Positions 1-10,085 of a stretch of DNA of 64,000 bases are shown one piece after another. Every line of letters starts with the position of its first letter. The first letter of the stretch is position 1. Position numbers and translations under genes: made by a program. Under the pieces are notes generated by a model that saw nothing but the letters and a program-made list of their open reading frames with translations, did not search any database and was not told the DNA's origin. Source of the DNA: Zhengitettix transpicula (lineage: Eukaryota > Arthropoda > Insecta > Orthoptera > Tetrigidae); contig CM073590.1 in assembly GCA_037074705.1 (NCBI GenBank), positions 165,910,746 through 165,974,745 of the forward strand, given 5' to 3'.

Positions 1-501
1 AAAATTTATAGGGAAACGATTAATATGTAGTTGAAAAAGTCGACTATAGTCACCGTCGACGTAGTTCACGACCCGTCCTACCGAGCTACATAGACGCCGT
101 ATAAGTACCCCGTCCTTTCAACAGAAGTTACATTAACAGCGTAATGTTCTCTTGGGGCGAAAGGAAATGTTCCTATGGGCGGCAGGCTAAAACATATTCA
201 CGTTAATAACTATTGTTTATTACCAAAAAGTTTCTGAAGAATGAAAGAACGAACCACCGAAGATGAACTAATACAAGTAATACAGAAAAAGATATTCAAT
301 GTGAAAAAACTGGCACTGAAATGTAATAAGTGTTTAATAATACAGAATCTGCAGACTAAATTTAAGAATTTCAATTTCAATTGGTTTTTCTATTTGAGTC
401 TGGCACGTGGGGGGACAAACTGAAGTTCAATACAACACATGAATACTATAACATAAACTTTTAACCATGATGAAAAATATCTGGTAATCACAATAATATC
501 T
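1..501. other. Unassigned AT-rich DNA
   Basis: I see no supported gene, splice-bounded exon or recognisable repeat here. The 60-codon open frame near 241-423 is low-complexity, lysine/asparagine-rich and matches nothing I know. Confidence 0.5.
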
Positions 502-724
502 ACAAACAAATAAACGGCTTTGAGTCAGAAAAGTTGTTGATTGATAAAAAATTAAATATTAGGTAGGACCTCTTCAGGTTTAATCTACAATTTAGAAATT
601 TAGATGTTTTTTAAGGACAATTACAAAATATTTTAATACCTGGAGAGGTAATAAGAGGACGAAACGTCAATTAATATGTTGTTAATAAACAATTTTTTTT
701 GACTAAAAGCCATGTGTTTGTTTA
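502..724. repeat. Inverted-repeat element with hammerhead-like arms, family A, copy 1
   Basis: The two ends are imperfect inverted complements: the left end contains CGGCTTTGAGTC and the right end reads GACTAAAAGCCAT. Each arm carries part of a hammerhead-ribozyme-like core pointing outward. On the plus strand at 640-665 the core is CTGGAGAG, then a GAGGAC segment, then GAAAC; the A at core position 6 is replaced by G. On the minus strand at 577-566 only CTGAAGAGGTCC remains, because the GGACGAAAC half is lost. The outward order (core, GAAACGT, AT-rich TTGTTAATAAAC, TGACTAAAAGCC) recurs near 8.0 and 45.4 kb. I infer a remnant related to the pseudo-LTRs of Penelope-like elements, where hammerheads are known. 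Both copies of the core look inactive. Confidence 0.6.
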
Positions 725-2581
725 ATTATAATATAAATTTTTCTTCTGATATTTAAATGGTGTTTAACGTTATTTGATTAAATAAGTTTTTAAATACTTT
801 CATCGGACGTATTTACTTGCCATTTCTCAATTAATAAATCATCTGGAGTGCATATATTATTCACAGAGTTCATGTAAACAGACATTATTCGTACAAAATC
901 GCAAGATTAAATATACGAGCTCAACTGTACAAAAGGAGTTTCAGCCAATTCTATAATACAACTCCAGCAGAAATAGACCTACATTGTAGAATAAATGACA
1001 CCGCATCATCACAAGTGTTTGCATGAGATGAGTGTTTACGCGAGCTTGAGGCATTGTTAGAGCGAGGCATTTTTGAGCGGCCTACGCATTTCTTCCCGCA
1101 CCTGCTGAGCACTAACATGGAAAACGTAAACTGTGTACTGCTGCCCATAAAACATTTGGGCAAAACAGAACAGCCAGACTCAACAAAGCTTGTCCATCTT
1201 GATGACAATGTGGGAGTAACAATTGACTACACACAGAAAAGTTTTCAATGGAAGGTTTGAAAAACAAAAAAACAGTTAAGGTCCATGCGTAGTTTTCGAA
1301 ACGCGGTGCAGTATTTTCCTAACTTTTCTCATAATAAAGAATAACATTTTATAGCACTGAATTTGGACTCTTGTGTAATAATTAGCATGGCTTCTTACCT
1401 ATTACAAAAAAAAAGATATATCGTATATGACAGAAATAAGAGTTAGTCAAAGTGGAAAAACAGTCAGCAACCATGTCAGTTAGAAAACGTAATTCAAAAT
1501 TTCTGATGTGCTATCCTACTCTCTCTCCCTCTCAGGAGAGTGCTAGCACGCTTCTCCAATTAGCAAACTGGACAATAGAATTTAACATGCAATAGGCGCA
1601 AGAAAACACTCAGAAAATATTATCCATGCATCGCGGTCGCGATGTCACCGACCTCCGCCCAACACCGACAGTAGGAGAGAGCTAAGTACGACTCAGTCCG
1701 TGCACATAACCCCAACGCATATTTCTCAAAATGCATGCCTGGATCACAAGACGTAACCTTCTAGATTTTTATGAACGATAAAATGAGTGGACAACGAGGT
1801 TTCTATTATGAACAATCGCGATTAAGCAAATCACCCATATTTTACTCTTACAAAAATCTTCAAGATTAGCGGACTATTTGTAAGAAAGGGTGAATCGAAT
1901 TTTATGAAATCAAGCCTTTGAAAATATAAAATAAACCCTTGTTCTTTAAGTTTTGAGTATATGTAATCCAGATTCCAGCTCAAACGATTAATTTCAAGGG
2001 GTTGTTTTCAATGTATCAAAAAACTTCAGATTTAAGCCATTTCCAAGCATGTAATATCAAAGTAATTAAATCCGTAATAACTTAAGAATATTGAAAAAAA
2101 AATTAAGACATATTAAAATTTCACACTTCAAATAATGTAAATGTCCGATAAAGCTCTACGGTTATTTTCAAAAGCGGGCTCGTGTTTTTGTTTTAATAAA
2201 ATTCTTAGTGTTTCCGCGAGAATCTATTCCTGAGTACATGAAAATGGCAGTGAAATATTAATTAATTATTTATTAAGCGGAAACACAGGGGATACAGTAC
2301 GTTTCAACCATTGAAAAGTGAGACTGTGCTCTCAGTGTTTCTGGGTTTATAGCCGCCCAACGAGGGAAGCAAATTCATTTTCAAACATAATATTGAGTTT
2401 GGTTTATCGTTTCTGTGTCTAGAGGGCGGTGTATAATGATTTACTTAAGTTATATTTGCGAGAATAACGTATCCTATCCGGCAAAATAACCCATGTTCAC
2501 TTTCAGGTAATCCACGTGTCGCCCTCTCTCTTTTTATATCCATATTAATTATTTTGTCTGAAATATTATCCTCTTCTACAC
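725..2581. other. Unassigned intergenic DNA
   Basis: There is no convincing gene. The overlapping open frames around 951-1260 on both strands lack family motifs and splice sites. I see only AT-rich sequence with short homopolymer runs. Confidence 0.45.
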
Positions 2582-2626
2582 ACTATATATATGTGTGTGT
2601 GTGGGCGCGCGTGTACAGAGAGAGAG
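2582..2626. repeat. Compound microsatellite (TA)n(TG)n..(GA)n
   Basis: A short run of TA dinucleotides passes into TG, a GCGCGC block, and then AGAGAGAG. It is a simple-sequence repeat with no evident function. Confidence 0.85.
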
Positions 2627-2843
2627 GTCGAATGCATTGCACCCAATTTATCGTAATTCAGTTTTATTCAAATCAAATATGACGCTTAAATTGATACGAA
2701 CGGTACTGATTCGGCCAATGTGTGATCCCTCCATTTTCAAACGCCACCGAAACATGGACATTGTGCATAAGATGCAAACAACACAAAGTACGGAACGATC
2801 AGTGTCAGAAATAACACGAAGAGAAATGAGTGAATAAGAAGTA

Positions 2844-2898
2844 GAACGAATGTAATGGGTGTAGTTGAACGAATGTAATGGGTGTAGTTGAACGAATG
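2844..2898. repeat. Minisatellite, 23-bp unit, about 2.4 copies
   Basis: The unit starts GAACGAATGTAATGGG and repeats every 23 bases. Two full copies are identical and the third is partial (GAACGAATG). This looks like a recent local duplication; length polymorphism is likely. Confidence 0.9.
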
Positions 2899-5639
2899 AA
2901 GTCAGTGAAATGGCAATAGCCAGGTAATCGCAAGAAGGAAAGACGATCAATGACCCACAAAAGTAATACAGTAATACCCAAGAAACATAAGCGATAAAGG
3001 CGGCGTCAACTCAATGAAAACGACAGAGAATTTAAGAAGCCTTGAACAGAATCACTTAAATCGTAAAAATATTTTATTACAAGAATTAGAGAAAATGGGA
3101 AATGGCGAAATCTGTTTGAGCAAGGCTGACGTTAATAGTAAAACGAAAATTCGTAACATGGGTATTAGGCCTACTAGAAACCTTTTATCCTGTCAGTGTG
3201 AATTTTTTTAATCAATATAACTTTTAATCATTGTGTATTTTATGTTTAACTGATCCTATTCTTAAATAAAAATTAATTTATTCATTCAATTTTATTCAAA
3301 CAACTCTACAACTCAAAAATATTGTTTTCTACTCATCAATAGCTTACCTCCTTCGATATCTGATTATATTGTGAAAACTTTCAATTTTACCCTTCAACGT
3401 AAATTAATCTATTGGAAGTATTATATGGACGTTCAAATTAAATCTTGCTAGTATTTTCATTTATAAAATAATACATTGAGTAGAACCATCGATCAACACG
3501 TTTTTCTTTCGAGCGTTGCTAAAATTTGTTGTAAATAATCTATCAAAACTTACACACATTTTTTATTTAGTAGTTCCAAAAGCAAATTTAAGGATAATTT
3601 CCTGATTTAGACTAAAGATATTTTCAAGCTTCCCGCTCATTCATAGTAGATGTTAAATACAATTTTTGTTTAGTCCTCAATGAACTCCGTAAAATTTACT
3701 GACGTCGACAGAAATTTACAATTTCGAAAGGACTTTAATGAAATTGGCGAGTGCGAGTTGCTGAGAAGCAGTGGGTGTTGGTCCCCACCTGTGCAAATCT
3801 TGCTAAGTTTATCTCTGTATGAAGACGGCGTACCCTTGCGCGGCAGAAAGTGCGCTAGCTGACTCACGTGGCCCAGAATAGAGCTGGGCCAATCGCGAAC
3901 ATCGCATTCCGAGACAGTGCTTGTCACGACGACTCGTTTGTCACATCAAGCATCGAAAACAAACGATACGCGTCCCGTCGACTCATTTCCAGGATTTTTG
4001 TCTTCCCAACTAATTCTTACGGCCTCGCGTACGTGCGTACATCGCTAGAAGGAAAGCGGAATCCGTGACCAAACGAGTAAATCTGATTAAACAATATTCA
4101 CATCAAAATCAAGCTGTGATTGCAGATTCTAGCAGAACAAATAAAGGTTTGAAATTTAAACCTATTAACCAAAAAATAGTTTAAATACAATAATAAACTT
4201 TAAAGCGAATAAAAATAATTTATTTCCAAAGAAACGAAGAAAGATTTGTAACAATAAATCTGTCCCAATTATTTCTCCCACAAGTTTCATCCCATGGCAT
4301 GTAAACTTCCTAATTCTTGTCATAAAAGGGGAAATATTACTAACATTAAAAGAACATACATTCCTATGTTATTCGCAGCAAGGAAATATTATTTTCCGAC
4401 GCCCACAATTAGCTGGTTATATTTATTAATGATTCCTTTCTATTCTAATACTATTGTCTAACTATATTTAAAGATACGCCAACATATGTTATGAAAATGA
4501 GGTATAGATTTTAACGCCCACTAATTCATTTCCGAACTAACAACATAACTTGTTCATATCTGCGCCAGAATACTACCACAAACGTTATGTAGTTCCCTTT
4601 CTTGGAACCATATCTTATATTTTCCCAACTTACAACACCCTATTCCAATGTTTCTCAAACGTAAGCACAATTTCAATCCATTAAATTTTCGAAATACTTT
4701 ATTAATGATATATCAAGCTGGAATGTTTTGCTTAAAAAAAAAAAGAGTATGAACTGATTATATTTAAACTATTTGGATATCAGCTATCATAATTCCATTT
4801 GGATATATTCTGAATTTCAGACCTGAGAATCCAATGTTTCCTAAATGAGTAACAAATATATCTCTTCAATTTCCTGCGCCGTATTCGTGAGTTGGGATTT
4901 AAAATTTCACTAACACGATAAATAAGAAACAATCATCATTGGAAAATTTCGATTATGTCAGCGAGTTTCTTTGTCTGAAATATAAACATATAGCAAAAAT
5001 GATCAAATATTGTCAATAAAATTGGTCTGATTGGGTACTTTTTAAATACAAATTAATTTGATCTCTAACAAACATAATAATTTCAAGCTTTGTCGACGAC
5101 ATACACATCTTGTATTTTAATTATTTGTTTAATTATATTTATATTTTAGTTTGATAGCAAAATGTATGAATAACAGATATAAGTATAAATAAAATATTAT
5201 TATATAACGTTATATTTATTTCTTCTTCTATGACAAAATAGGCGGATCGCAATTTTTTGTTTGTAAAATATTCATGTAAAAACTACTAAGGAACACTACC
5301 CGACGACTCTCATAGGATGAGTCACACGAGTAGACAATTTCGATGCCGTAATTTACAACTATGATACGGAATTCCCATAAGTTATACGACTTCAAAAACA
5401 TAGTAAAATAAGTGCTTAGCAGCAGACATTTTTTTTACATTTCAACGCGCAAGTTCATAAAAGTTATCGAAAGATTGCACTGAACTGAACCAAGATGCTC
5501 TGCTAGTCTCAAGAAATATTTTCAAAAGAAAAACAATTCGCGACACGCACACGTGGTCATAAAAGAAGCAGTGACTAAATTAAGTAAATATAAGGATAAA
5601 AGTTAACAACTTTTTATTTATCTCTCTTTCATTCTTATG
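2899..5639. other. Unassigned intergenic DNA
   Basis: A moderately GC-richer patch at 3680-4070 has open frames of 60-85 codons on both strands, but none has a recognised motif or splice boundaries. The rest is AT-rich with no feature I can support. Confidence 0.4.
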
Positions 5640-5640
5640 G

Positions 5641-5712
5641 ATATCCTGGTGGGTATGGTGCATCGATCAACCATTACGGTTTCCAGGTTCAAACTAGGAA
5701 AATTACCTTATC
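5641..5712 (+). mobile_element. Possible tRNA-derived SINE head fragment
   Basis: A box-B-like GGTTCAAACTAGGA at about 5686 follows a box-A-like TGGTGGGTATGG by some 35 bases, the spacing of a pol III internal promoter. The B box departs from GGTTCGANNCC at two positions and no tail is clear, so this is a weak call for a decayed SINE. Confidence 0.28.
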
Positions 5713-5850
5713 TTCTCAAAACTAGTTTCCCGTTTCCCTTTTTAACAACGCGGTGAGGATTTCCGTCACATTACTTACGAACAGTCCGATTGATAAGCGA
5801 TAATTTAGCTCGAATTAAAAAGAAACAATGATATTAACTGTAATCTTTGA

Positions 5851-6477
5851 TAATTAGATAAATAAATAGCCAAATACAGACCAAATGAAGAATATAAATA
5901 CCACACAACGTTTCTGCAATCTTTGACGCTTTCGTCAGGTGATTAAAAACGCAAAAGCCGTGAGAACGATACAACAGCACAAAATCAGGTGACGAACTTG
6001 AAAGCATATGAACTCTTTCGAGTTTTCCTCTAATTTGGTAACGGCTCATGACAACAGTCATGTATATTCACTGCACCTGAGATTGGTTGAGTATCGACGG
6101 AAGGTGTGTGGGGGCATAATATTTACCTCGGGGGAAAAATCTTGACAAACTATAACTAGAAGGTAATAGTTCTTCTGTTCCATTGCCAGAACAATAATGT
6201 ATGAGTATTAAATCCGAGAGGTATTAAATTTAAAATCTAACTGTATAATGTTATATGAGCACAGTTATGACATTGGAAAAAATGTCGGCAAACCTTCCAA
6301 TTGATCGTCTGATTAACGTTAATTACAGTGGACTAATAATGCGACGTTAAACTACGTCAGGGTGAAAATTTCAATGTTTGCAAAAAAAAATGATAATATT
6401 AAGTGATGATATAAATACAACTCAATGGTTGTTTCATCACTTAATTTTGTCTGTATTTTGGCTATTTTATCTAATTA
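5851..6477. repeat. Inverted-repeat element with hammerhead-like arm, family B, copy 1
   Basis: The ends are inverted copies. TAATTAGATAAATAAATAG starts the left arm and CTATTTTATCTAATTA ends the right arm, with CAAATACAGACCAAATGAAG matched by the complement of ATTTTGTCTGTATTTTGG. The left arm encodes on the minus strand (5938-5909) CTGACGAAA, a stem-loop segment, then GAAACGTTGTG. CTGANGA plus GAAA at this spacing is the hammerhead catalytic core. The right arm has lost its core and instead contains a small palindrome built on AAGTGATGA/TCATCACTT. The 627-bp length includes a unique centre. Related copies sit near 34.1 and 53.1 kb. Confidence 0.65.
5909..5938 (-). ncRNA. Hammerhead ribozyme-like core (family B)
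   Basis: Read on the minus strand, CTGACGA is followed by a weak stem-loop (GC...GC flanked by A) and GAAACG. All invariant core bases C3, U4, G5, A6, G8, A9 and G12-A14 are present. Stem II is poor, and I did not establish stems I and III or the cleavage triplet. Activity is inference. Confidence 0.45.
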
Positions 6478-6689
6478 TTATATTTCATACAGATTATTAT
6501 TTTCTTATTTCAATATGTATTATGTTCTGTAAATTGGCTTCGCAATATCAGACGAAAGCTATTAAAACAGAAATGTTCGATGATTCGGTACACGTGCCTG
6601 TACGCGGGCAAGAGGTTGACGAATGTCGGTCAGGCTTGGTCATTAAATTGTAAGCTCAGACAGCGTGTTACATGAAGTATGAAGAAGTA

Positions 6690-6835
6690 GAAGCAGCAGC
6701 AGATCTGACCGGGCGCGTGATGGCCGTTGACGCGACAGAATTAGCGCGGGACCCGTCGCCGCGGGGGCGCCCGCCCACAAATCACAACGCCTCCCAACAC
6801 AACTGAAACTTTCCGCTCCAATATATAAAAAGCCT
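6690..6835 (+). promoter_or_regulatory. CpG-dense segment followed by a TATA box
   Basis: Between about 6700 and 6775 there are roughly 14 CpG dinucleotides in some 72 bases, including GCGCG, CCGCGG and GGGGGCGCCCGCCC. This stands out sharply in AT-rich DNA. About 45 bases on, CCAATATATAAAAAGCC at about 6819 is a good TATA box on the plus strand. It could be a host promoter or one inside an old transposon. I find no convincing coding exon just downstream, so the direction and target are uncertain. Confidence 0.35.
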
Positions 6836-7929
6836 GATTTAAAAATTAATCGGGGTCGAAGAACGAAAACAAGACGTGCGGAGAGCCACGTTCGCCAACT
6901 ACTTCTCTGGAATCGACCCCCTTGCATTTCCTCCACAAACAAACAACTGTTTCAATTAACTCGATTCCTGGATAACGTCCTGACCAGTGGACTACTGATG
7001 CAACGTTATAATACATAATGCAGGATACTTGAAAACTCAAAGGAACTGACGGTTGATCCGAGCAAAATAAAGATATCTTAAAATATGCACGCGCTTCCGC
7101 ACTACACGTTGACCGAAGTCAGGGTTACGTAAGTGGTCACAAGTGACTGCACAGAGCGCAAAAGATAGGAATGTCGCAATCTATGCGCTACATTAACAGC
7201 AGTGCCTTTGAGACCACACTGCCACGACTGTTTACGACATAGTCAAAGGTTGAGCACATCCGCCTCAGTGGCGGTAGGTTAGAAAGAGAAGTGAGGTGGA
7301 GGGATTGACATACATTTAAAACAGAAAACGACATAGAAAAATCCTTGAAAACTGTGTCAAGTATGTTGAGCACAATTCGCAGTATACTGTAGATTTCCCG
7401 AATAGAGACACTTGTCTGATGATCTTTGAACTCTAACATATACTGTGAGAAACGCATGATTTTCATGAGCCCCTATGCTCATTAACCAGCCAATAAAATG
7501 AAGTAAAGAGGAAGAGGCCTAGCCGTTTAGTAAACCTGACCGACATTCATCTGCAAATGCAAGGCAACTTGAACCAGACAGTACGGGAATAGGGCACCAT
7601 TTCATAGGCCAGCCGAATGACTGAATAGAATAGTTGGGTCCACCTGATCCAATTAAATCGGCGAATGTGGTCCAAGTACTTTGACGTCAGGAAATAAATC
7701 AGACGTAGAACTTGTTAGTACAATGAATAGTGCATTAATTAAGACACGGAAATCCGAGTCATGCATTTCCTGACCCCAGTAGGTTCATGACTCTATGGGC
7801 GTCCACCTGACGGAAAAGCCATGTCTGCATACCATATCACATATTTAATTTTAGCGTTAGTTTTTAAATTTGAAAATATTTAATGTTCTAAAAGTTATCT
7901 GACCTTTAATGAAAATAATAATAAAATTT
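6836..7929. other. Unassigned DNA downstream of the CpG segment
   Basis: There are overlapping open frames of 60-100 codons on the minus strand without recognisable domains. A TTAC/GTAAGTGG donor-like site at about 7127 has no matching exon evidence. Confidence 0.35.
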
Positions 7930-8212
7930 TATTGTCATTCAGTCAGAAAACAATTATAAAATTAGTAACAAACATTAATTTTAAAATAAATTGAATTTTT
8001 TGTATATGTTTCGTCCTTGGATTGAGGACCTCTTCAGCTTATAATAAACTTCCATCAAGAACATCTAAAAAATTACTGATAAATTAAATAATGGCAACAA
8101 ATATTCAAGATACCAAAACAAAAATAAGTTAAAAGACACTAATAATTAGCTTACATTTAATCATTTATTAATTTTCTAATGGATTGATTTGACTGAATGG
8201 TCATCAAAGATA
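7930..8212. repeat. Inverted-repeat element with hammerhead-like arm, family A, copy 2
   Basis: The left arm begins TGTCATTCAGTCAGAAAAC and the right arm ends TTTGACTGAATGGTCA, an inverted match. The left arm holds a well-kept hammerhead-like core on the minus strand (8037-8008). The right-arm core is no longer recognisable. The layout matches the copies at 502-724 and 45278-45640. Confidence 0.55.
8008..8037 (-). ncRNA. Hammerhead ribozyme-like core, best-preserved family A copy
   Basis: Read on the minus strand: CTGAAGA, one extra G, GTCC, a 9-base loop, GGAC, then GAAAC. GTCC/GGAC forms a perfect 4-bp stem II and the invariant CTGANGA and GAAA bases are intact. The extra G between CTGANGA and stem II departs from the textbook hammerhead, and it recurs in other copies of the family. 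Cleavage is therefore an inference that needs testing. Confidence 0.5.
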
Positions 8213-8282
8213 TTTAATTGAACGATGAACATACATTTTTTATAACTCAAAAAACATCAGCATCATAAAACAATTATCTAAC

Positions 8283-8304
8283 ATCGCTATGGTACCCTCA
8301 TCAG
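8283..8304 (-). ncRNA. Degenerate hammerhead-like fragment (CTGATGAGGG type)
   Basis: The minus strand reads CTGATGAGGGTACC followed by a degenerate segment where GAAAC is expected (GATGTT). The first half resembles the site at 56636-56665. It is probably a dead copy of a different hammerhead-bearing repeat. Confidence 0.25.
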
Positions 8305-8939
8305 GCTGAAGTTTGACTGAAAGATTTGTCTCGACGTTGAAATATTTCTTCAGTCTGGCTATGAATAATACTTGTTAGGTTTCTACGGTAACAGAAAATC
8401 AATTGATTTGTGTGCATTTACTTATATGCAATACGATTTCATTCAGCAAAATAAATTACTTAATTAAAAAAGGTAAAAATTTTGAGTACTGCAGGTAATA
8501 TTTAAAATCATAAATTTTGTATAAATTTTTATATATAAAATGTTTCCGTCATAAACGAGAAAGAATGAATATCATCAAAACTATATTTGAAGTGTAATAA
8601 TTAATTATTAAAAAATGAATCGAAGTCCAATGTTTCCTCTATCTGACATAATTTCGTATAAATCTTCTGTCACTAATCAGTAATATTCATAGCCAGATCG
8701 ACAAAAGGTTTATAACGTCAAAACAAGCATTTCAGTCCACCTCAGACTGAAGTACCAAACCGTAAAGCCAATAAATAAAATAATTTGAAATTTTTTATAC
8801 AAAATGCCCGTTATTTAACTTTCAAATAATACCTACATCACACCACCAGGCCAATAAAATCTTTCTAAGTCCTGCATTAGAATGTTTTATCTTAGCCAAG
8901 AAATCGATTTGATATTTTAGAAACAAAATATTTCACTCA

Positions 8940-9056
8940 CATGTCTTTGTTAATTGAAGAGTTTCTTAAGAACCAAGGAACATTGGTAATGGAGCGTAGG
9001 ATTTTGTTTTGGGTAATTTGGAGCTTTTGTGAGTGGGTCTTGGCAGCGGAGCCCCA
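8940..9056 (-). pseudogene. Jockey-like reverse transcriptase C-terminal fragment (J1)
   Basis: On the minus strand 39 codons stay open: WGSAAKTHSQKLQITQNKIL, then RSITNVPWFLRNSSIN. This matches the region after the polymerase core in jockey-clade non-LTR elements (WG....LQ..Q.K.LR.I...PW..RN). Both ends are truncated. It lies head-on to the plus-strand 3' UTR of the same family immediately to its right and to copy J2 further right, so the cluster has been rearranged. Confidence 0.75.
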
Positions 9057-9074
9057 GGTTAACCTCTATTGCAA

Positions 9075-9178
9075 AACAAAACCATGTTACTTGCAAAATT
9101 GAATTTTGTATATACTGTAAATAATATGTAAACAACAGAAAATCTTGGGATAAAAGTTTTATAATAAATAAATAGGAA
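9075..9178 (+). mobile_element. Jockey-family 3' UTR fragment, plus strand
   Basis: The stretch TTTTGTATATACTGTAAATA...GATAAAAGTTTTATAATAAATAAATA is nearly the same as the complement of 58690-58780 and resembles the ends of J2 and J4. It is the 3' terminal region of the jockey family in this window, separated from any coding region of the same strand. Confidence 0.7.
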
Positions 9179-9235
9179 AACCAGTTTCAATAAATAACAT
9201 ACCAAACACCTTCCCGCACCACAGGATTCCAACCT

Positions 9236-10085
9236 CTCCAAAGCGTCCTTAATTTCCTAGACTCGTGGCCCAAACAATGGAGAGTCAACAACAACCCCTC
9301 CAAATCCTCTATCCTATCCTTCACCCAACCAAATGCCTCAATGGAACTCTTACTCCCACAAAAATAAAAGTAACTTACCTAGGCCACACCCTTGACCCAA
9401 AACTATCCTAGCAGATCCAATATCCTCATCCTCAAAATTAACAATTAATTAAAACCCCTATACCCACTAATAAGGAAAAACTCCCCGCTCTCAATAAATA
9501 CTAAACGACTAATTTATTTCTCCCTAATCCAATCCATCTGGCCCTACGCCTGTACTATCTGGGACTCCGATGTCAAGACCCACTCACAAAAGCTTCAAAT
9601 TACCCAAAACAAAATCCTACGTTCCTTGGTTCCTAAGAAACTCTACAATTCAAAAAGACATCCAAATTCCTACCGTCAACACAATAATCAACAAATCCAT
9701 ATCCTCTCAAATCAAAAGTAACTTTAATCTCCCAAATCCGGCCATAGAACACATTCATAGCTCAGTCACTTCCTGAAAAACCTCTTCACACCAACCCCAA
9801 TATAACCTACCTGTCCGATAACACACTTATAAGTTCCATAATCTCCCCAACACCCCAAATCTTTATAGTAATAACCAAACACCCATCTCATCTTCCACCC
9901 CAAACCCCTCAGAGCAAAAAAATCAAGAACTCCAGGGCTGGAAAGTCACTGGTCTCTCCACAAATCCATGCCAGCATGTAAATTATTTACCATATTTATT
10001 GTAAATACTTGTAAATTTATGAACAAAACTGTACAATCAAAGATAAAAGTTTTTAAGAATAAATTTAAAATCATAATAAACTGAA
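9236..10085 (+). pseudogene. Jockey-like retrotransposon 3' part, RT thumb to 3' UTR (J2)
   Basis: Several frames together give a jockey RT C-terminus: WRVNNNPSKSSI, then TYLGHTLDPKLSW, then INTKRLIYFSLIQSIWPYAC, then THSQKLQITQNKILRS, then PWFLRNSTIQKDIQIP and LPNPAIEHIHS. The reading frame shifts at about 9632, where J2 lacks 14 bases that J1 keeps between TTCC-type short repeats, and in-frame stops occur elsewhere. The 3' end (about 9985-10085) carries the family UTR ending near GATAAAAGTTTTTAAGAATA. It is truncated at the 5' end, which is usual for target-primed integration. It is dead. Confidence 0.8.

Noticed and set aside
3680..4068. GC-richer stretch with 60-85 codon frames on both strands
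   Set aside because: No recognisable motif or splice boundary; strand cannot be decided.
6331..7010. Direct repeat CAGTGGACTA..TGATGC.ACGTTA at 6331 and 6983, suggesting a flanked element
   Set aside because: Only about 20 imperfect positions match, with no terminal motif or extended identity.
6619..7550. Inverted match GAATGTCGGTCAGG at 6621 and 7548
   Set aside because: A 14-15-base match is expected by chance in a window of this size, and no further pairing extends it.
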